In this document: positions 48,481 through 57,112 of the stretch, piece by piece
Layout: every line of letters starts with the position of its first letter
How positions within the stretch are numbered: the first letter of the stretch is position 1
Assembly: GCF_016599145.1 (NCBI RefSeq)
Contig: NZ_JAENKO010000022.1
Location: 1-64,000 of the forward strand
DNA: 64,000 nt
DNA from: Tomitella cavernea
GTDB lineage: Bacteria; Actinomycetota; Actinomycetes; Mycobacteriales; Mycobacteriaceae
Reading direction: 5' to 3'
Notes under the pieces: generated by a model
What the model was told of the DNA's origin: nothing
Databases searched by the model: none
What the model saw: only the letters and a program-made list of their open reading frames with translations
Position numbers and translations under genes: made by a program

Positions 48481-48951
48481 ATGGGAGAACTCAAGGATCA
48501 GATCCGCGGCGACCTCACCGCCTCGATGAAGGCCAAGGATCCGCTGCGCACGGGGACTCTGCGGATGGTGCTGTCCGCAGTGCAAGCGGAGGAGGTCGCG
48601 GGCAAGGAGGCGCGCACGCTCACCGACGACGAGGTGCTGAAGGTCATCGCCAAAGAGTCGAAGAAGCGCTTGGAGGCCGCGCAGGTGTTCGACGATGCCG
48701 GCAGGGCGGAACTGGCGCGCAAGGAGCGGGCCGAAGAGGAGATCCTCGCCGCCTACCTGCCGCGGCAGCTCGACGACGACGAGCTGGGCCGGGTGGTCGA
48801 CGAGGCCGTCGCCGCGGTGCACGAGCAGCTGGGGTCGCAGCCGGGGATGCGTCAGATGGGGCAGGTCATGAAGGAGGCGACGGCGCGCGCCGCGGGGCGC
48901 GCGGACGGCTCCAGGCTGTCGGGCGTGGTGAAGACCCGCCTGGCGGGCTGA
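48481..48951 (+). CDS. GatB/YqeY domain protein
   Basis: A 156-residue stand-alone YqeY protein related to the tail domain of the tRNA amidotransferase GatB. Opens MGELKDQIRGDLTASMKAKD and contains TLRMVLSAVQAEEVAGKEA, AEEEILAAYLPRQLDDDEL and MGQVMKEATARAAGRADG, the family's conserved stretches. No Shine-Dalgarno is seen before ATG 48481, so the mRNA may be leaderless. Role in the cell is poorly known. Confidence 0.92.
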   Translation: MGELKDQIRGDLTASMKAKDPLRTGTLRMVLSAVQAEEVAGKEARTLTDDEVLKVIAKESKKRLEAAQVFDDAGRAELARKERAEEEILAAYLPRQLDDDELGRVVDEAVAAVHEQLGSQPGMRQMGQVMKEATARAAGRADGSRLSGVVKTRLAG

Positions 48952-48969
48952 CCGGCGGACGGCCGGGGA

Positions 48970-51348
48970 TCAGTCCGCTTCGTCGCCCCGGCCTGTGCCG
49001 CTGTCACCCCGGTCGTTGCTACGGTCCTCGGACCGCGGGGTCGGCCTATCGCCGCGGTCGCCGCCGTTGTCGTCGGCCGGCGTGCGGCTGCCGTCGCTGA
49101 TGCTGATGGTGATCGTGGAGCCGGGGACGGCGGAGCCGACGGGGCTCACGGTGACCACGTTGCCCTTCTGCTTGTCGGACGGCACCGTCACGGACTTCAC
49201 TTGGAAGCCCGCCCCGCGCAGGCGGGCGGTGGCGCCGGCCTCCGTGCGGCCGACGACGTCGGGCACCACTGCGGAGGCGTTGCCCTTGACGTATTGGGGG
49301 TCCGGCGGTGGCAGCACCGGCGGCGGGTAGTCGCCGAGGATGCGGCCCACCGCCTGGTACCAGGCCAGCGCCGGCTCGGTGCCGCCGTACACGTTGCCCT
49401 CGGCGCACGAGCGCAGCGGCGAGGTGCAGATGGGTCCGGGGTCGGTGCCGTCGTTGTAGACGTAGGAGAAGCCGGCGATGGACTGGGTGAACGCCAGGAA
49501 GGCCGACGAACGGTAGGTCTCCGTCGTGCCGGTCTTCGCGGACACCGGTGCGGTCCAGCCGGCTGCCGCCGCCGAGCCCGCGGACGTGCCGCCTGGCAGG
49601 TGGTCCTCGCCCAATCCGACGGCCAGGGTGTGCGCCAGGCCGGGATCGAGGACCTGTTTGCACGCCTCCTGCGTCACCGGGACCGGCTTGCCGTCGCGGT
49701 CGAAGACGGCCTCGATGGGAGTGGGTGGGCACCACGTTCCGCCGGCGGCGAGCGTGGCGGCCACGTTGGCCATCTCGAGCGGGTCCACCGGCGTGGGGCC
49801 CAGCGTGAACGACCCGCGGTTCTCATCCTTGATGATCTGCGCCAGGCTGCGGTCGTCCACCCCGGAGGTGCCGGGCTTGGTGTACGAGCGCAGGCCCAGG
49901 CGCACGGCCATATCCACAGTGGGGTCCACGCCGACATCCTGGAGCATCTTGACGAAGGCGGTGTTCGGCGAGGTGGCCAGCGCCTGCGTCAGCGACATGC
50001 TCGGAGGGTAGTCACCCACGTTGCGCACGCAATAGGAGTCGGCGGGGCAGCCGGCCGCGCCGCCGTGGCCCATGCCCTGGGCGGCGAAGAACGGCGGGAC
50101 CTGCACGGTGGTGTCCAGGCCCAGGCCTTTTTCCATCGCCACCGCCGTGGTGAAGATCTTGAAGGTGGAGCCCGCGCCGTCGCCGACCATGGTGAATGGC
50201 TGCGGCTGGACGGTCTCGTGCGCCGCCGCGTCGAGCCCGTAGGTGCGGCTGCTGGCCATGGCGACCACCTTGTGGGCGTCCTTGCCGGGTTCGATGAGGT
50301 TCATGACCTCCGCGATGCCGTCGAGGTCGGGCGACGCGGTGTCGGTGAGCGCACGCTTGACCGAGTCCTGGATCTCCGGCCGCAGTGTGGTGCGGATCAG
50401 GTAGCCGCCGCGCTTGAGCTGCTCGTCGGTGAAGCCGGCGTTGTTGAGGTAATTGAGCACGTAGTCGCAGAAGAATCCGCGGTCGCCGGCGGCGATGCAC
50501 CCGCGGGGCAGCGTGTTGGGCTTCGGCAGGATTCCCAGCGGCTGCTGCTTGGCCTCGGCGGCCTGCTGCGGGGTGATCGAGTCGGTGGACGCCATCGCGT
50601 CGAGCACCTCGTTGCGCCGTGCCGTCGTCTCGTCCGGGTTGATGTAGGGGTTCAGCCGGGATGGCGACTGCACCATGCCGGCCAGCATCGCCGATTGCGT
50701 CAGGTTGAGGTCCTTGGCGTCCACCCCGAAGTATGTGCGTGCGGCGTCCTGCACGCCGTAGCTGCCGTTGCCGTACGGCACGAGGTTGAGGTAGCGCGTG
50801 AGGATCTCGTCCTTGGACAGCTGCTTGTCCAGCGTCAGCGCCATGCGGGCCTCGCGGAGCTTGCGCGAGATGGTCGTCTCGGTCGCCTCGCGGCGCTGCG
50901 CATCGGTCTGTGCCGCCACGAACACCAGGTAGTTCTTCACGTACTGCTGGTCGATGGTGGAGGCGCCCTGCTGCACCTCGCCGCTGCTGGTGTTGGTGAG
51001 CAGCGCGCGCAGTGTGCCCTGCCAGTCCACGCCCTTGTGCGAGGCGAACCGGCGGTCCTCGATCGAGACCTGGGCCAGCTTCATGTAGTTCGAGATCTGG
51101 TCGCTGGGCACCTCGAACCTGCGCTGGTCGTAGAGCCAGGCGATGGGGTTCCCGGCGGCGTCGACGATGGTCGTCACCGCGGGCGCATCACCCTCGAGCA
51201 CCTGCGACGACGACGAGTCGACGGCGTCGCTGGCCTTGTTGACGACGACCCCTACGCCCCCGAAAACGGGGAACAGGACGCCTGCCAGCACGACGCCTGC
51301 GAGCACGCAGATGCCGAGCAACTTCGCGATTGTCTTCCCGGACGGCAC
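48970..51348 (-). CDS. ponA2: Bifunctional penicillin-binding protein with PASTA domain (PonA2-like)
   Basis: Class A PBP (792 residues) polymerising and cross-linking peptidoglycan. One N-terminal membrane helix (LLGICVLAGVVLAGVLF at 10-26). Glycosyltransferase domain: SIEDRRFASHKGVDWQGTLRA near 94 with the catalytic glutamate, and QGASTIDQQYVKN near 126. Transpeptidase motifs: STFK near 400, SPN in ATSPNTAF near 465, and KTGTTE near 610. A single PASTA domain follows (VVPDVVGRTEAGATARLRGAG) then an Asp/Arg-rich tail. Divergent from whiB, as Rv3682/Rv3681c. Confidence 0.96.
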   Translation of the reverse strand: MPSGKTIAKLLGICVLAGVVLAGVLFPVFGGVGVVVNKASDAVDSSSSQVLEGDAPAVTTIVDAAGNPIAWLYDQRRFEVPSDQISNYMKLAQVSIEDRRFASHKGVDWQGTLRALLTNTSSGEVQQGASTIDQQYVKNYLVFVAAQTDAQRREATETTISRKLREARMALTLDKQLSKDEILTRYLNLVPYGNGSYGVQDAARTYFGVDAKDLNLTQSAMLAGMVQSPSRLNPYINPDETTARRNEVLDAMASTDSITPQQAAEAKQQPLGILPKPNTLPRGCIAAGDRGFFCDYVLNYLNNAGFTDEQLKRGGYLIRTTLRPEIQDSVKRALTDTASPDLDGIAEVMNLIEPGKDAHKVVAMASSRTYGLDAAAHETVQPQPFTMVGDGAGSTFKIFTTAVAMEKGLGLDTTVQVPPFFAAQGMGHGGAAGCPADSYCVRNVGDYPPSMSLTQALATSPNTAFVKMLQDVGVDPTVDMAVRLGLRSYTKPGTSGVDDRSLAQIIKDENRGSFTLGPTPVDPLEMANVAATLAAGGTWCPPTPIEAVFDRDGKPVPVTQEACKQVLDPGLAHTLAVGLGEDHLPGGTSAGSAAAAGWTAPVSAKTGTTETYRSSAFLAFTQSIAGFSYVYNDGTDPGPICTSPLRSCAEGNVYGGTEPALAWYQAVGRILGDYPPPVLPPPDPQYVKGNASAVVPDVVGRTEAGATARLRGAGFQVKSVTVPSDKQKGNVVTVSPVGSAVPGSTITISISDGSRTPADDNGGDRGDRPTPRSEDRSNDRGDSGTGRGDEAD

Positions 51349-51557
51349 GCACCACAGAGTACGCAGGGTGATGCCAGTGCCGTGTACGCGGCGCGCGCGA
51401 CGGTGCGGTCACGGCCGCCGCTGGGCCCGGAATCGCCGCGGCGACGGCCGTTTACCTGGTGGACGGGGGTTGCAGAGCGGTGTTCAGTCGCCTAAGTTAA
51501 CAATTACTGTGATGCAGTTAACAAACTGAAGTGTTGCACGCGAAGGGGGCAGGTCAT
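51349..51557. promoter_or_regulatory. Divergent ponA2/whiB4 promoter region
   Basis: A 209-base gap, GC-rich near ponA2 and AT-rich over 51485-51535. The AT-rich half contains a nine-base direct repeat (listed separately). The whiB Shine-Dalgarno (AAGGGGGCAGG) lies at 51543-51553. Confidence 0.5.
51495..51524 (+). repeat. Direct repeat AGTTAACAA x2, 21-bp period, upstream of whiB4
   Basis: Perfect copies at 51495-51503 and 51516-51524, exactly two helical turns apart, so both would face one side of the DNA. It lies 34-63 bases before the whiB ATG, overlapping the likely promoter. Suited to a tandem-binding activator or repressor. Confidence 0.75.
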
Positions 51558-51992
51558 ATGCGCACATCAGCCCATATGTCGGAATCCGAAAGCGTACGGA
51601 AGAGCACTGGCAGCGGGACCGCGGCCGAGACACGCGCCAAGTCCACCGGGCATGGCGCCTCGGTGCCGAAGCTCCGCAAGACCGGGATCCCGCCGCTGTC
51701 GGTGGATTCCAGCGAGGCACGGATGGCATGGACGTCGCAGGCGCTATGCCGCAACATCGACCCGGATGAGCTGTTCGTCCGCGGCGCGGCGCAGCGCAAG
51801 GCCGCCACGATCTGCCGGCACTGCCCGGTCATGCTCGAATGCGCTGCGGATGCGCTCGACAACCGAGTGGAGTTCGGCGTGTGGGGCGGTATGACGGAGC
51901 GTCAACGCAGGGCCTTGCTCAAGGAGCACCCCAACGTGACGTCCTGGGCGACCTTCTTCGAAGCGGCCCGGCGACGCCGTTCGGCAGGCTGA
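51558..51992 (+). CDS. whiB4: WhiB-family redox-sensing regulator (WhiB4-like)
   Basis: Iron-sulfur DNA-binding regulator, 144 residues. The four cluster cysteines are in ALCRNIDPDELF and CRHCPVMLEC (C-x24-C-x2-C-x5-C), followed by the GVWGG beta-turn and a basic C-terminus (EAARRRRSAG). An N-terminal ~60-residue extension is Ser/Thr/Lys-rich. Divergent from ponA2 and convergent with the ArsA-like ATPases, as whiB4 in mycobacteria, where it responds to oxygen and nitric oxide and controls antioxidant genes. ATG 51558 follows AAGGGGGCAGG. Confidence 0.93.
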   Translation: MRTSAHMSESESVRKSTGSGTAAETRAKSTGHGASVPKLRKTGIPPLSVDSSEARMAWTSQALCRNIDPDELFVRGAAQRKAATICRHCPVMLECAADALDNRVEFGVWGGMTERQRRALLKEHPNVTSWATFFEAARRRRSAG

Positions 51993-52013
51993 CCGGGCGC
52001 GGCACCCCTCCGG

Positions 52014-53165
52014 TCAGGTGCCGTCGGCGACGAGTTGGTCGCCGACGGCGCGCAGCGCGTCGAGGCTGGAGACCTCGAACGGCAGCGACGGCACGCCGAC
52101 CACGGGCACGCGCGGGTGCGCGCCGGTGAAGCGGCCGAGAAGCCGCACCTCGCGCTTGGCCGTCGCACCTCGCTCGGCGTGGATCCGCAGTACCGCGCCG
52201 GCCACCGGCGGAAGGGACGACTCCCGTGTGCCGTCCGCCGGTGCGCCGTGCTGCTCGTCGAGCCGGTCGGCGGCGGCCAGTGCCTTCTCCACGGGCAGCT
52301 GCGCCAGCACCGGGTGCGTGCGGTTGAGCACCAGCCCGGCCAGCGGCATGTTCTCGTCGGTGAGGCGCTCGACGAAGAACGACGCCTCCCGCAGCGCATC
52401 GGGCTCCGCGGCGGAGACCACGAGGAAGGCCGTGCCGGGCTTGCGCAGGAGCTGGTAGGTGCGGTTGGCGCGTTCGCGGAAGCCGCCGAACATCTCCTCG
52501 AACGACTGCACGAACAGCGACGCGTCGGCCAGCATCGAGCTGCCCACCACCGTCGACACCGCCCGCATCGCCATGCCGACGGCGCCGCTGACGATCTTGC
52601 GGATCCCGCGGCCAGGAACCATGAACATGCGGATCATGCGGCCGTCCAGAAACGTCCCCAGCCGTTGCGGGGCGTCGAGGAAGTCGAGGGCGTTGCGCGA
52701 AGGCGGAGTGTCCACCACGATGAGGTCCCACGCGTCCTCGGCGACGAGCTGCCCCAGCTTCTCCATCGCCATGTACTCCTGCGTCCCGGCGAAGGACGAG
52801 GCGACGGTCTGATAGAAGGGGTTCGCCAGGATCTCCCGCGCGCGCTCGGGCGTCGCGTACTGGACGACCATGTCGTCGAAGGTGCGACGCATGTCCAGCA
52901 TCATCGCGTGCAGGCTGCCGCCGGAGTTGTTGTCCGGCAAGGGCACCGGCTGCGGCGTGTTGCCCAGGTCGCCCACGCCCAGCGCCTGCGCCAGCCGGCG
53001 CGCCGGGTCGATGGTCAGTACGACGACGGAGCGGCCGGATTCGGCGGCGCGCAGGGCGAGCGCGGCGGCCGTCGTCGTCTTGCCCACGCCGCCGGCGCCG
53101 CAGCACACGACCACGCGGGTGGCGCCGTCTGCGAGCAGTGCCGCAACATCCACGGTGCCGGTCAT
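52014..53165 (-). CDS. ArsA/GET3-like ATPase, Rv3680-type
   Basis: Deviant Walker A ATPase of 383 residues: [18 protein letters not shown] near 24, Switch I-like [15 protein letters not shown] near 148. It overlaps the stop of the companion ATPase (ATGA). The Rv3679/Rv3680 proteins of M. tuberculosis form a heteromeric ArsA/Get3-like complex reported to affect glycerol metabolism and stress tolerance; family members otherwise chaperone tail-anchored membrane proteins or drive arsenite export. No arsenite pump gene is nearby, so an arsenic role is unlikely. Confidence 0.92.
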   Translation of the reverse strand: MTGTVDVAALLADGATRVVVCCGAGGVGKTTTAAALALRAAESGRSVVVLTIDPARRLAQALGVGDLGNTPQPVPLPDNNSGGSLHAMMLDMRRTFDDMVVQYATPERAREILANPFYQTVASSFAGTQEYMAMEKLGQLVAEDAWDLIVVDTPPSRNALDFLDAPQRLGTFLDGRMIRMFMVPGRGIRKIVSGAVGMAMRAVSTVVGSSMLADASLFVQSFEEMFGGFRERANRTYQLLRKPGTAFLVVSAAEPDALREASFFVERLTDENMPLAGLVLNRTHPVLAQLPVEKALAAADRLDEQHGAPADGTRESSLPPVAGAVLRIHAERGATAKREVRLLGRFTGAHPRVPVVGVPSLPFEVSSLDALRAVGDQLVADGT

Positions 53166-54190
53166 CGGACCCCCTGTCCCGCCAGCTGTTCGGCCAGTTC
53201 GTACACGCCGCCGAGGTCCATGCCATCGGGCACCTCGCCCAGCTCGAGCTGCGCCACGTGCAGGCCGGCGAGCTCCCGCGCGCTCTCGCGCTGCGCCTGG
53301 CATCGGATGGCGTGCTCAATCGTCTCGGTCAGCAGTCCCGCGAAGTCCTCGTCGGAGACAGTGAGGTCCACGCGCGCGAAGTCGGCGCGTACGGACTCGG
53401 CGTCGATGCCGCCCCCCGCGGCCGCGCCGATGGTCTCGTCGTCGAGGTAGGTGGCCTCCGTGCGGTTGACGATCACCGTGCCCGGCTGCAGGTCCAGGCG
53501 TTGCAGCTCGGCCATCGCGTCGGCGGTCTCCTGGACCGGAAGCGCCTCGAGGAGGGTAACCAGGTGCACCACCGTCTGCGGCGAGTGCAGCAGATCCACG
53601 ACGCCCTCCGACTGCGACCGGATGGGGCCGCCTTTGGCGAGGTCGGCCATCGCCTTGGTTACGTCGAGGAAGCTGCCGATGCGACCGGTGGGCGGCGCGT
53701 CGACCACGACCGCGTCGTAGAGGTACCGGCCGTCCTCGGTGCGGCTCGCCGCCTCCTTGATCTTGCCGGTGAGTAGAACGTCGCGCAGCCCCGGCGCGAG
53801 CGTCGTGGCGAACTCGACGGCGCCGATGCGCTTCATCGCCTTGCCCGCGAAGCCCAGATTGTAGAACATGTCGAGGTATTCGAGGAAGGCGGCCTCGATG
53901 TCGATGGCCAGCGCGTGCACCTCGCCGCCGCCGTCGGCCACGGCGACCTTGGTCTCCGCGTACGGCAGCGGAGCGGTGTCGAAGATCTGGGCGATCCCCT
54001 GGCGCTCCTCGACCTCGATGAGCAGAACCCTGCGTCCCCCCGCGGCGAGAGAGAGGGCCAGCGCGGCGGCCACGGTCGTCTTACCGGTACCGCCCTTGCC
54101 GCTGACGAAGTGCAGCCGCGCCTGTGCGGCGGTTTCCGGCCACGAGGACGTCAGTCCCTCCACCGTGGAGCGGGTATGTGTAGTGGGCAC
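53162..54190 (-). CDS. ArsA/GET3-like ATPase, Rv3679-type
   Basis: Companion ATPase, 342 residues. Walker [19 protein letters not shown] near 29 has the signature lysine of deviant P-loops; [20 protein letters not shown] near 162 is Switch I. It is the first gene of the pair and starts about 115 bases from the DUF4177 gene on the other strand. Together with the downstream ATPase it should form an asymmetric complex. Confidence 0.92.
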   Translation of the reverse strand: MPTTHTRSTVEGLTSSWPETAAQARLHFVSGKGGTGKTTVAAALALSLAAGGRRVLLIEVEERQGIAQIFDTAPLPYAETKVAVADGGGEVHALAIDIEAAFLEYLDMFYNLGFAGKAMKRIGAVEFATTLAPGLRDVLLTGKIKEAASRTEDGRYLYDAVVVDAPPTGRIGSFLDVTKAMADLAKGGPIRSQSEGVVDLLHSPQTVVHLVTLLEALPVQETADAMAELQRLDLQPGTVIVNRTEATYLDDETIGAAAGGGIDAESVRADFARVDLTVSDEDFAGLLTETIEHAIRCQAQRESARELAGLHVAQLELGEVPDGMDLGGVYELAEQLAGQGVR

Positions 54191-54304
54191 CGCCCGAGTC
54201 TATGAGGTGAGACGACGGCGCAGGTGCGTTAGGCCCGTAGCGGCGCCCGGCGGACCCGGCTTCACCGTGCACACGGGCGGCGGCGGCGGGGATATGGTGT
54301 CCGC

Positions 54305-54484
54305 ATGAGTGAACCCGAGCAGGCAGCGGACGCGGTCAAGTGGGAGTACTTCGTGGCTCCGCTGCTCATCCACAATCCCAAGGCCATTCTCGACAACTTC
54401 GGCGCCGACGGCTGGGAGCTGGTCTCGGTGCTGCCCGGACCCACCGGTGAACAGCACGTCGCCTACCTGAAGCGCCGCAAGTGA
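54305..54484 (+). CDS. DUF4177 small protein (Rv3678A-like)
   Basis: A 59-residue protein beginning MSEPEQAADAVKWEYFVAPL. The WEYFV... and NNFGADGWELVSVLP-like pattern (here DNFGADGWELVSVLP) is the hallmark of the DUF4177 fold. Its stop overlaps the GTG of the RidA gene (GTGA). M. tuberculosis has the same small gene at this place. Function unknown. Confidence 0.93.
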   Translation: MSEPEQAADAVKWEYFVAPLLIHNPKAILDNFGADGWELVSVLPGPTGEQHVAYLKRRK

Positions 54485-54948
54485 GCGCGGCGGCGCCCAC
54501 CGCCCGGCTGGCCGAGCTGGGCCTGACGCTGCCGCCGGTGGCCGCGCCTCTGGCCGCTTACGTGCCGGCCGTGCGCAGCGGGTCGTTCGTGTTCACGTCC
54601 GGCCAGCTGCCCACTGTGGACGGCGCGCTCCTGCGGACGGGGAAGGTAGGGGCGGACGTCACGCCGGAGGATGCCAAGGACCTGGCCCGCGTTGCGGTGC
54701 TCAACGCCCTCGCCGCCGTCGACTCCGTCGTGGGGCTCGACGACGTCGTGCGGATCGTGAAGGTCGTCGGATTCGTCGCGTCCGCCCCGGGCTTCGGCGG
54801 GCAGCCCGGCGTCGTCAACGGCGCTTCGGAGCTGCTCGGCGAGGTGTTCGGTGAGGCCGGGCGGCATGCGCGCAGCGCCGTCGGCGTCTCTGACCTGCCG
54901 ATCGACTCCCCGATCGAGGTGGAGTTGCAGGTGGAGGTGCGGTCGTGA
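54481..54948 (+). CDS. RidA family protein
   Basis: YjgF/YER057c/UK114 fold protein, 155 residues, of the Rid7-like larger type. Members deaminate reactive enamines or imines. Central motif SGSFVFTSGQLPTVDG near 32-47 and the C-terminal SDLPIDSPIEVELQVEV. The canonical arginine near residue 105 of archetypal RidA is not clearly present (the local sequence is GRHARSAVGVSDLP), so imine deaminase activity is uncertain. Overlaps both neighbours by 4 bases. Confidence 0.88.
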   Translation: MSAAAPTARLAELGLTLPPVAAPLAAYVPAVRSGSFVFTSGQLPTVDGALLRTGKVGADVTPEDAKDLARVAVLNALAAVDSVVGLDDVVRIVKVVGFVASAPGFGGQPGVVNGASELLGEVFGEAGRHARSAVGVSDLPIDSPIEVELQVEVRS

Positions 54949-55745
54949 CCGCGCCGGCCCACCCGGCCTACGGGGTGCTGCGCCCGGTGACGGCCACTGC
55001 GGGCGTCGTGCTGTGCCGCAACCCGGGGATCATGGAACTCGAGGGCACCAACACCTGGATCGTCCGCGCTCCGGGCTCGCACTCCGCCGTCGTCGTGGAT
55101 CCGGGGCCCGATGATGCGGAACATCTCGAACGGGTCGCGGCGCTGGGGCCCGTGGCCGCCGTCATCGTCACCCACCGGCACGACGACCACACCGGGGGGA
55201 TCGAAAAGTTTCGTGCGCTCACCGGAGCCGACGTGTACGCGGTGCTCCCCGAGTACCGCCGCGGCGGCGGAGGCGCGCTGGAGGACGGCACGGTGCTGGA
55301 TGCGGCGGGGGTGCGACTCCGCGTGCTCGCTACGCCCGGGCACACCGCGGACAGCGTCTCGCTCATCATCGAGCCGGACGGAGACCGCCCCGGCGCAGTC
55401 CTCACCGGCGACACCATCCTGGGGCGCGGTACCACCGTGATCGACCCCGAGGACGGGTCACTGCGCGACTACCTGGAATCGCTGGAGCGGCTGATATCTG
55501 TGGGGGCGGGTGCGGCGTGCCTTCCGGCGCACGGGCCCGACCTTCCGGACACCGCGGCCGTGGCGCGCGAGTACCGGGCGCACCGGCAGCAGCGGCTCAG
55601 CCAGGTCCGCGATGCGCTCGCGGTGCTGGGGGAGCTGGCGACGGCACGGCAGGTGGTCGAGCAGGTCTACCGGGACGTCGACGAATCGCTGTGGCCCGCC
55701 GCGGAATGGTCGGTGGCGGCCCAGCTGGACTACCTGCGCGGCTGA
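54945..55745 (+). CDS. Metallo-beta-lactamase fold hydrolase (Rv3677c-like)
   Basis: Hydrolase of 266 residues. The zinc motif VTHRHDDHTGG near 75, then LATPGHTADSVSLI near 132, LTGDTILGRGTTV near 153 and the late histidine in LPAHGPDLPD near 195. A C-terminal winged-helix-like segment of ~65 residues follows (QQRLSQVRDALAVLGELATA), as in LACTB2-type endoribonucleases. The beta-lactam reading is unlikely; RNA or thioester hydrolysis is more plausible. Third gene of the DUF4177-RidA-MBL operon. Confidence 0.92.
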   Translation: MTAPAHPAYGVLRPVTATAGVVLCRNPGIMELEGTNTWIVRAPGSHSAVVVDPGPDDAEHLERVAALGPVAAVIVTHRHDDHTGGIEKFRALTGADVYAVLPEYRRGGGGALEDGTVLDAAGVRLRVLATPGHTADSVSLIIEPDGDRPGAVLTGDTILGRGTTVIDPEDGSLRDYLESLERLISVGAGAACLPAHGPDLPDTAAVAREYRAHRQQRLSQVRDALAVLGELATARQVVEQVYRDVDESLWPAAEWSVAAQLDYLRG

Positions 55746-55750
55746 GACAG

Positions 55751-55810
55751 GACTGCGGGCGGCGGCCACGGTCCGGGTACATCCCGGCCGGTGTGCCGCA
55801 GCCCGCAGTC
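55751..55810. terminator. Hairpin between convergent MBL and crp genes
   Basis: Outer arms gactgcgggc and gcccgcagtc are perfectly complementary; the stem continues inward with imperfect pairing (cggccggg against tccggg). No clear T-tract is present. It lies exactly between convergent stops and probably slows or ends both transcripts. Confidence 0.65.
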
Positions 55811-55831
55811 GTGGACGTTCGCCCCGTCGGG

Positions 55832-56506
55832 TCAGCGTGCGCGGCGCGCGAGCCGTTCGGAATCGATGATGAGCACGCTCTTGCCCTCGAGGCGCAGCCA
55901 GCCGCGGTGCGCGAAATCCGCGAGCGCCTTGTTGACCGTCTCGCGCGAGGCGCCGACGAGCTGCGCGATCTCCTCCTGCGTGAGGTCGTGCGTGACGCGC
56001 AGTGCGCCGGCCTCCTGGGTGCCGAAGCGCTGGGCCAGCTGGAGCAGCGCCTTCGCGACGCGGCCGGGAACATCGGTGAAGATGAGGTCGGCCAGCGAGT
56101 TGTTGGTGCGGCGCAGGCGCCGGGCCAACACGCGCAGCAGCTGCTCGGCGATCTCCGGGCGCTGCGAGATCCAGTCCTTGAGGGCCTCGCGGTCCATCGA
56201 GACCGCCTTGACCTCGGTGACCGTGATAGCGCTGGAAGTGCGCGGGCCGGGGTCGAAGATGGAGAGCTCGCCGAACATGTCCGACGGGCCCATGATCGTC
56301 AGCAGGTTCTCGCGGCCGTCCGGCGAGCGCCGCCCGATCTTGATCTTGCCGGAGCCGATGATGTACAGCCGGTCACCCGGCTCACCTTCGTGGAAGATCG
56401 TGTGGCCTCGTGGAAACTCGACCGGCTGAAGCTGCTTGATCAGGGCGGAAACTGCGGAGGGTTCTACTCCCTGGAAGATTCCGGCTCTGGCCAGGACCTC
56501 GTCCAC
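55832..56506 (-). CDS. crp: Crp/GlxR-type cAMP receptor protein
   Basis: Global transcription regulator, 224 residues. The cyclic-nucleotide domain carries the phosphate-binding cassette [21 protein letters not shown] near 78-98; the long C-helix follows; the helix-turn-helix [20 protein letters not shown] lies near 174. It is near-identical in layout to M. tuberculosis Rv3676 and C. glutamicum GlxR. GTG start after GAGGAG. Controls carbon and respiratory genes, and likely some genes here. Confidence 0.97.
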   Translation of the reverse strand: MDEVLARAGIFQGVEPSAVSALIKQLQPVEFPRGHTIFHEGEPGDRLYIIGSGKIKIGRRSPDGRENLLTIMGPSDMFGELSIFDPGPRTSSAITVTEVKAVSMDREALKDWISQRPEIAEQLLRVLARRLRRTNNSLADLIFTDVPGRVAKALLQLAQRFGTQEAGALRVTHDLTQEEIAQLVGASRETVNKALADFAHRGWLRLEGKSVLIIDSERLARRAR

Positions 56507-56787
56507 GTGGGCTCCTCATGGTCTGTGCTGTGTGTGTCTGCGCCGTGCGAATCTGCTATGTTCCCCACGGCTTCCGGCGCCCGCGCTTGCCTGGGCAGCG
56601 GTACATCACGACGTAGTCTAGTAATGCCGTGTGATCGAGGCTACAGGCATGCCGCGCCGCGGGGCGGCATTTGACGGCGGACCGGTGCCGGAAGTCCGCC
56701 GGGGCGGTGCATGGCCCAGACGTTACCGTGTGTGATCGCGACGCTCGCGTGAGCCTCCTCGCAGAGGGTGCGGGGCGGCCGCGGCGG
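56507..56787. promoter_or_regulatory. crp upstream region, no gene seen
   Basis: Contains the crp promoter and leader. TGTGATCGAGGCTACA near 56630 and TGTGATCGCGACG near 56731 resemble one half of the GlxR/Crp operator (TGTGA-N6-TCACA), but the second halves are poor, so autoregulation is only a possibility. Confidence 0.35.
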
Positions 56788-56967
56788 TCACGATACCCGC
56801 GCGTGGGCGGGCTCGGTGAGCAGGTCGCTGGGGGTGTGCGATTCGATGAACTCCTGCGGATCTCCGACGTGGTCCGTGCGGTGTTTGAGCAGGGTCTCGA
56901 TGTGTTCCATCGCCATCGCGAATGCGATCACGATCACCGGTGCGAGGACGACGAGGACTACCTGCAT
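56788..56967 (-). CDS. Small single-pass membrane protein
   Basis: A 59-residue protein from ATG 56967. The N-terminal helix [18 protein letters not shown] spans the membrane; the rest is polar, [20 protein letters not shown], ending EPAHARVS. Strong GC bias at codon third positions supports coding. It sits between crp and nth, where M. tuberculosis has the larger membrane gene Rv3675. No function can be assigned. Confidence 0.6.
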   Translation of the reverse strand: MQVVLVVLAPVIVIAFAMAMEHIETLLKHRTDHVGDPQEFIESHTPSDLLTEPAHARVS

Positions 56968-57099
56968 GCACGAGAGTAAACACCGTCGATGTCTCGTTCC
57001 GGACACGAACCCACGGCGGGTTGTCGTACGTCACACTCGGCGTGGTCGCTGCCGGGGCAGATGCGCCGTGCGGTGTCCGTGGCGGCGGGGACCGGCCCG

Positions 57100-57105
57100 T
57101 AGTCT
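57100..57105 (+). promoter_or_regulatory. -10 box for a leaderless nth transcript
   Basis: TAGTCT lies seven bases before the nth GTG at 57113, the same arrangement as dnaX. No Shine-Dalgarno is present, so translation probably starts on a leaderless mRNA. Confidence 0.5.
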
Positions 57106-57112
57106 GGTCAGC

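Noticed and set aside
52014-54190. Arsenic-resistance operon
   Set aside because: The ATPases are ArsA-like, but no arsB, arsC or arsR gene is nearby and the pair matches the Rv3679/Rv3680 housekeeping complex.
54945-55745. Beta-lactamase resistance gene
   Set aside because: The fold is metallo-beta-lactamase, but the LACTB2-like tail and the conserved housekeeping context point to another hydrolase activity.
56630-56745. GlxR/Crp autoregulatory sites upstream of crp
   Set aside because: Only TGTGA half-sites are present, without a matching TCACA half at the right spacing.
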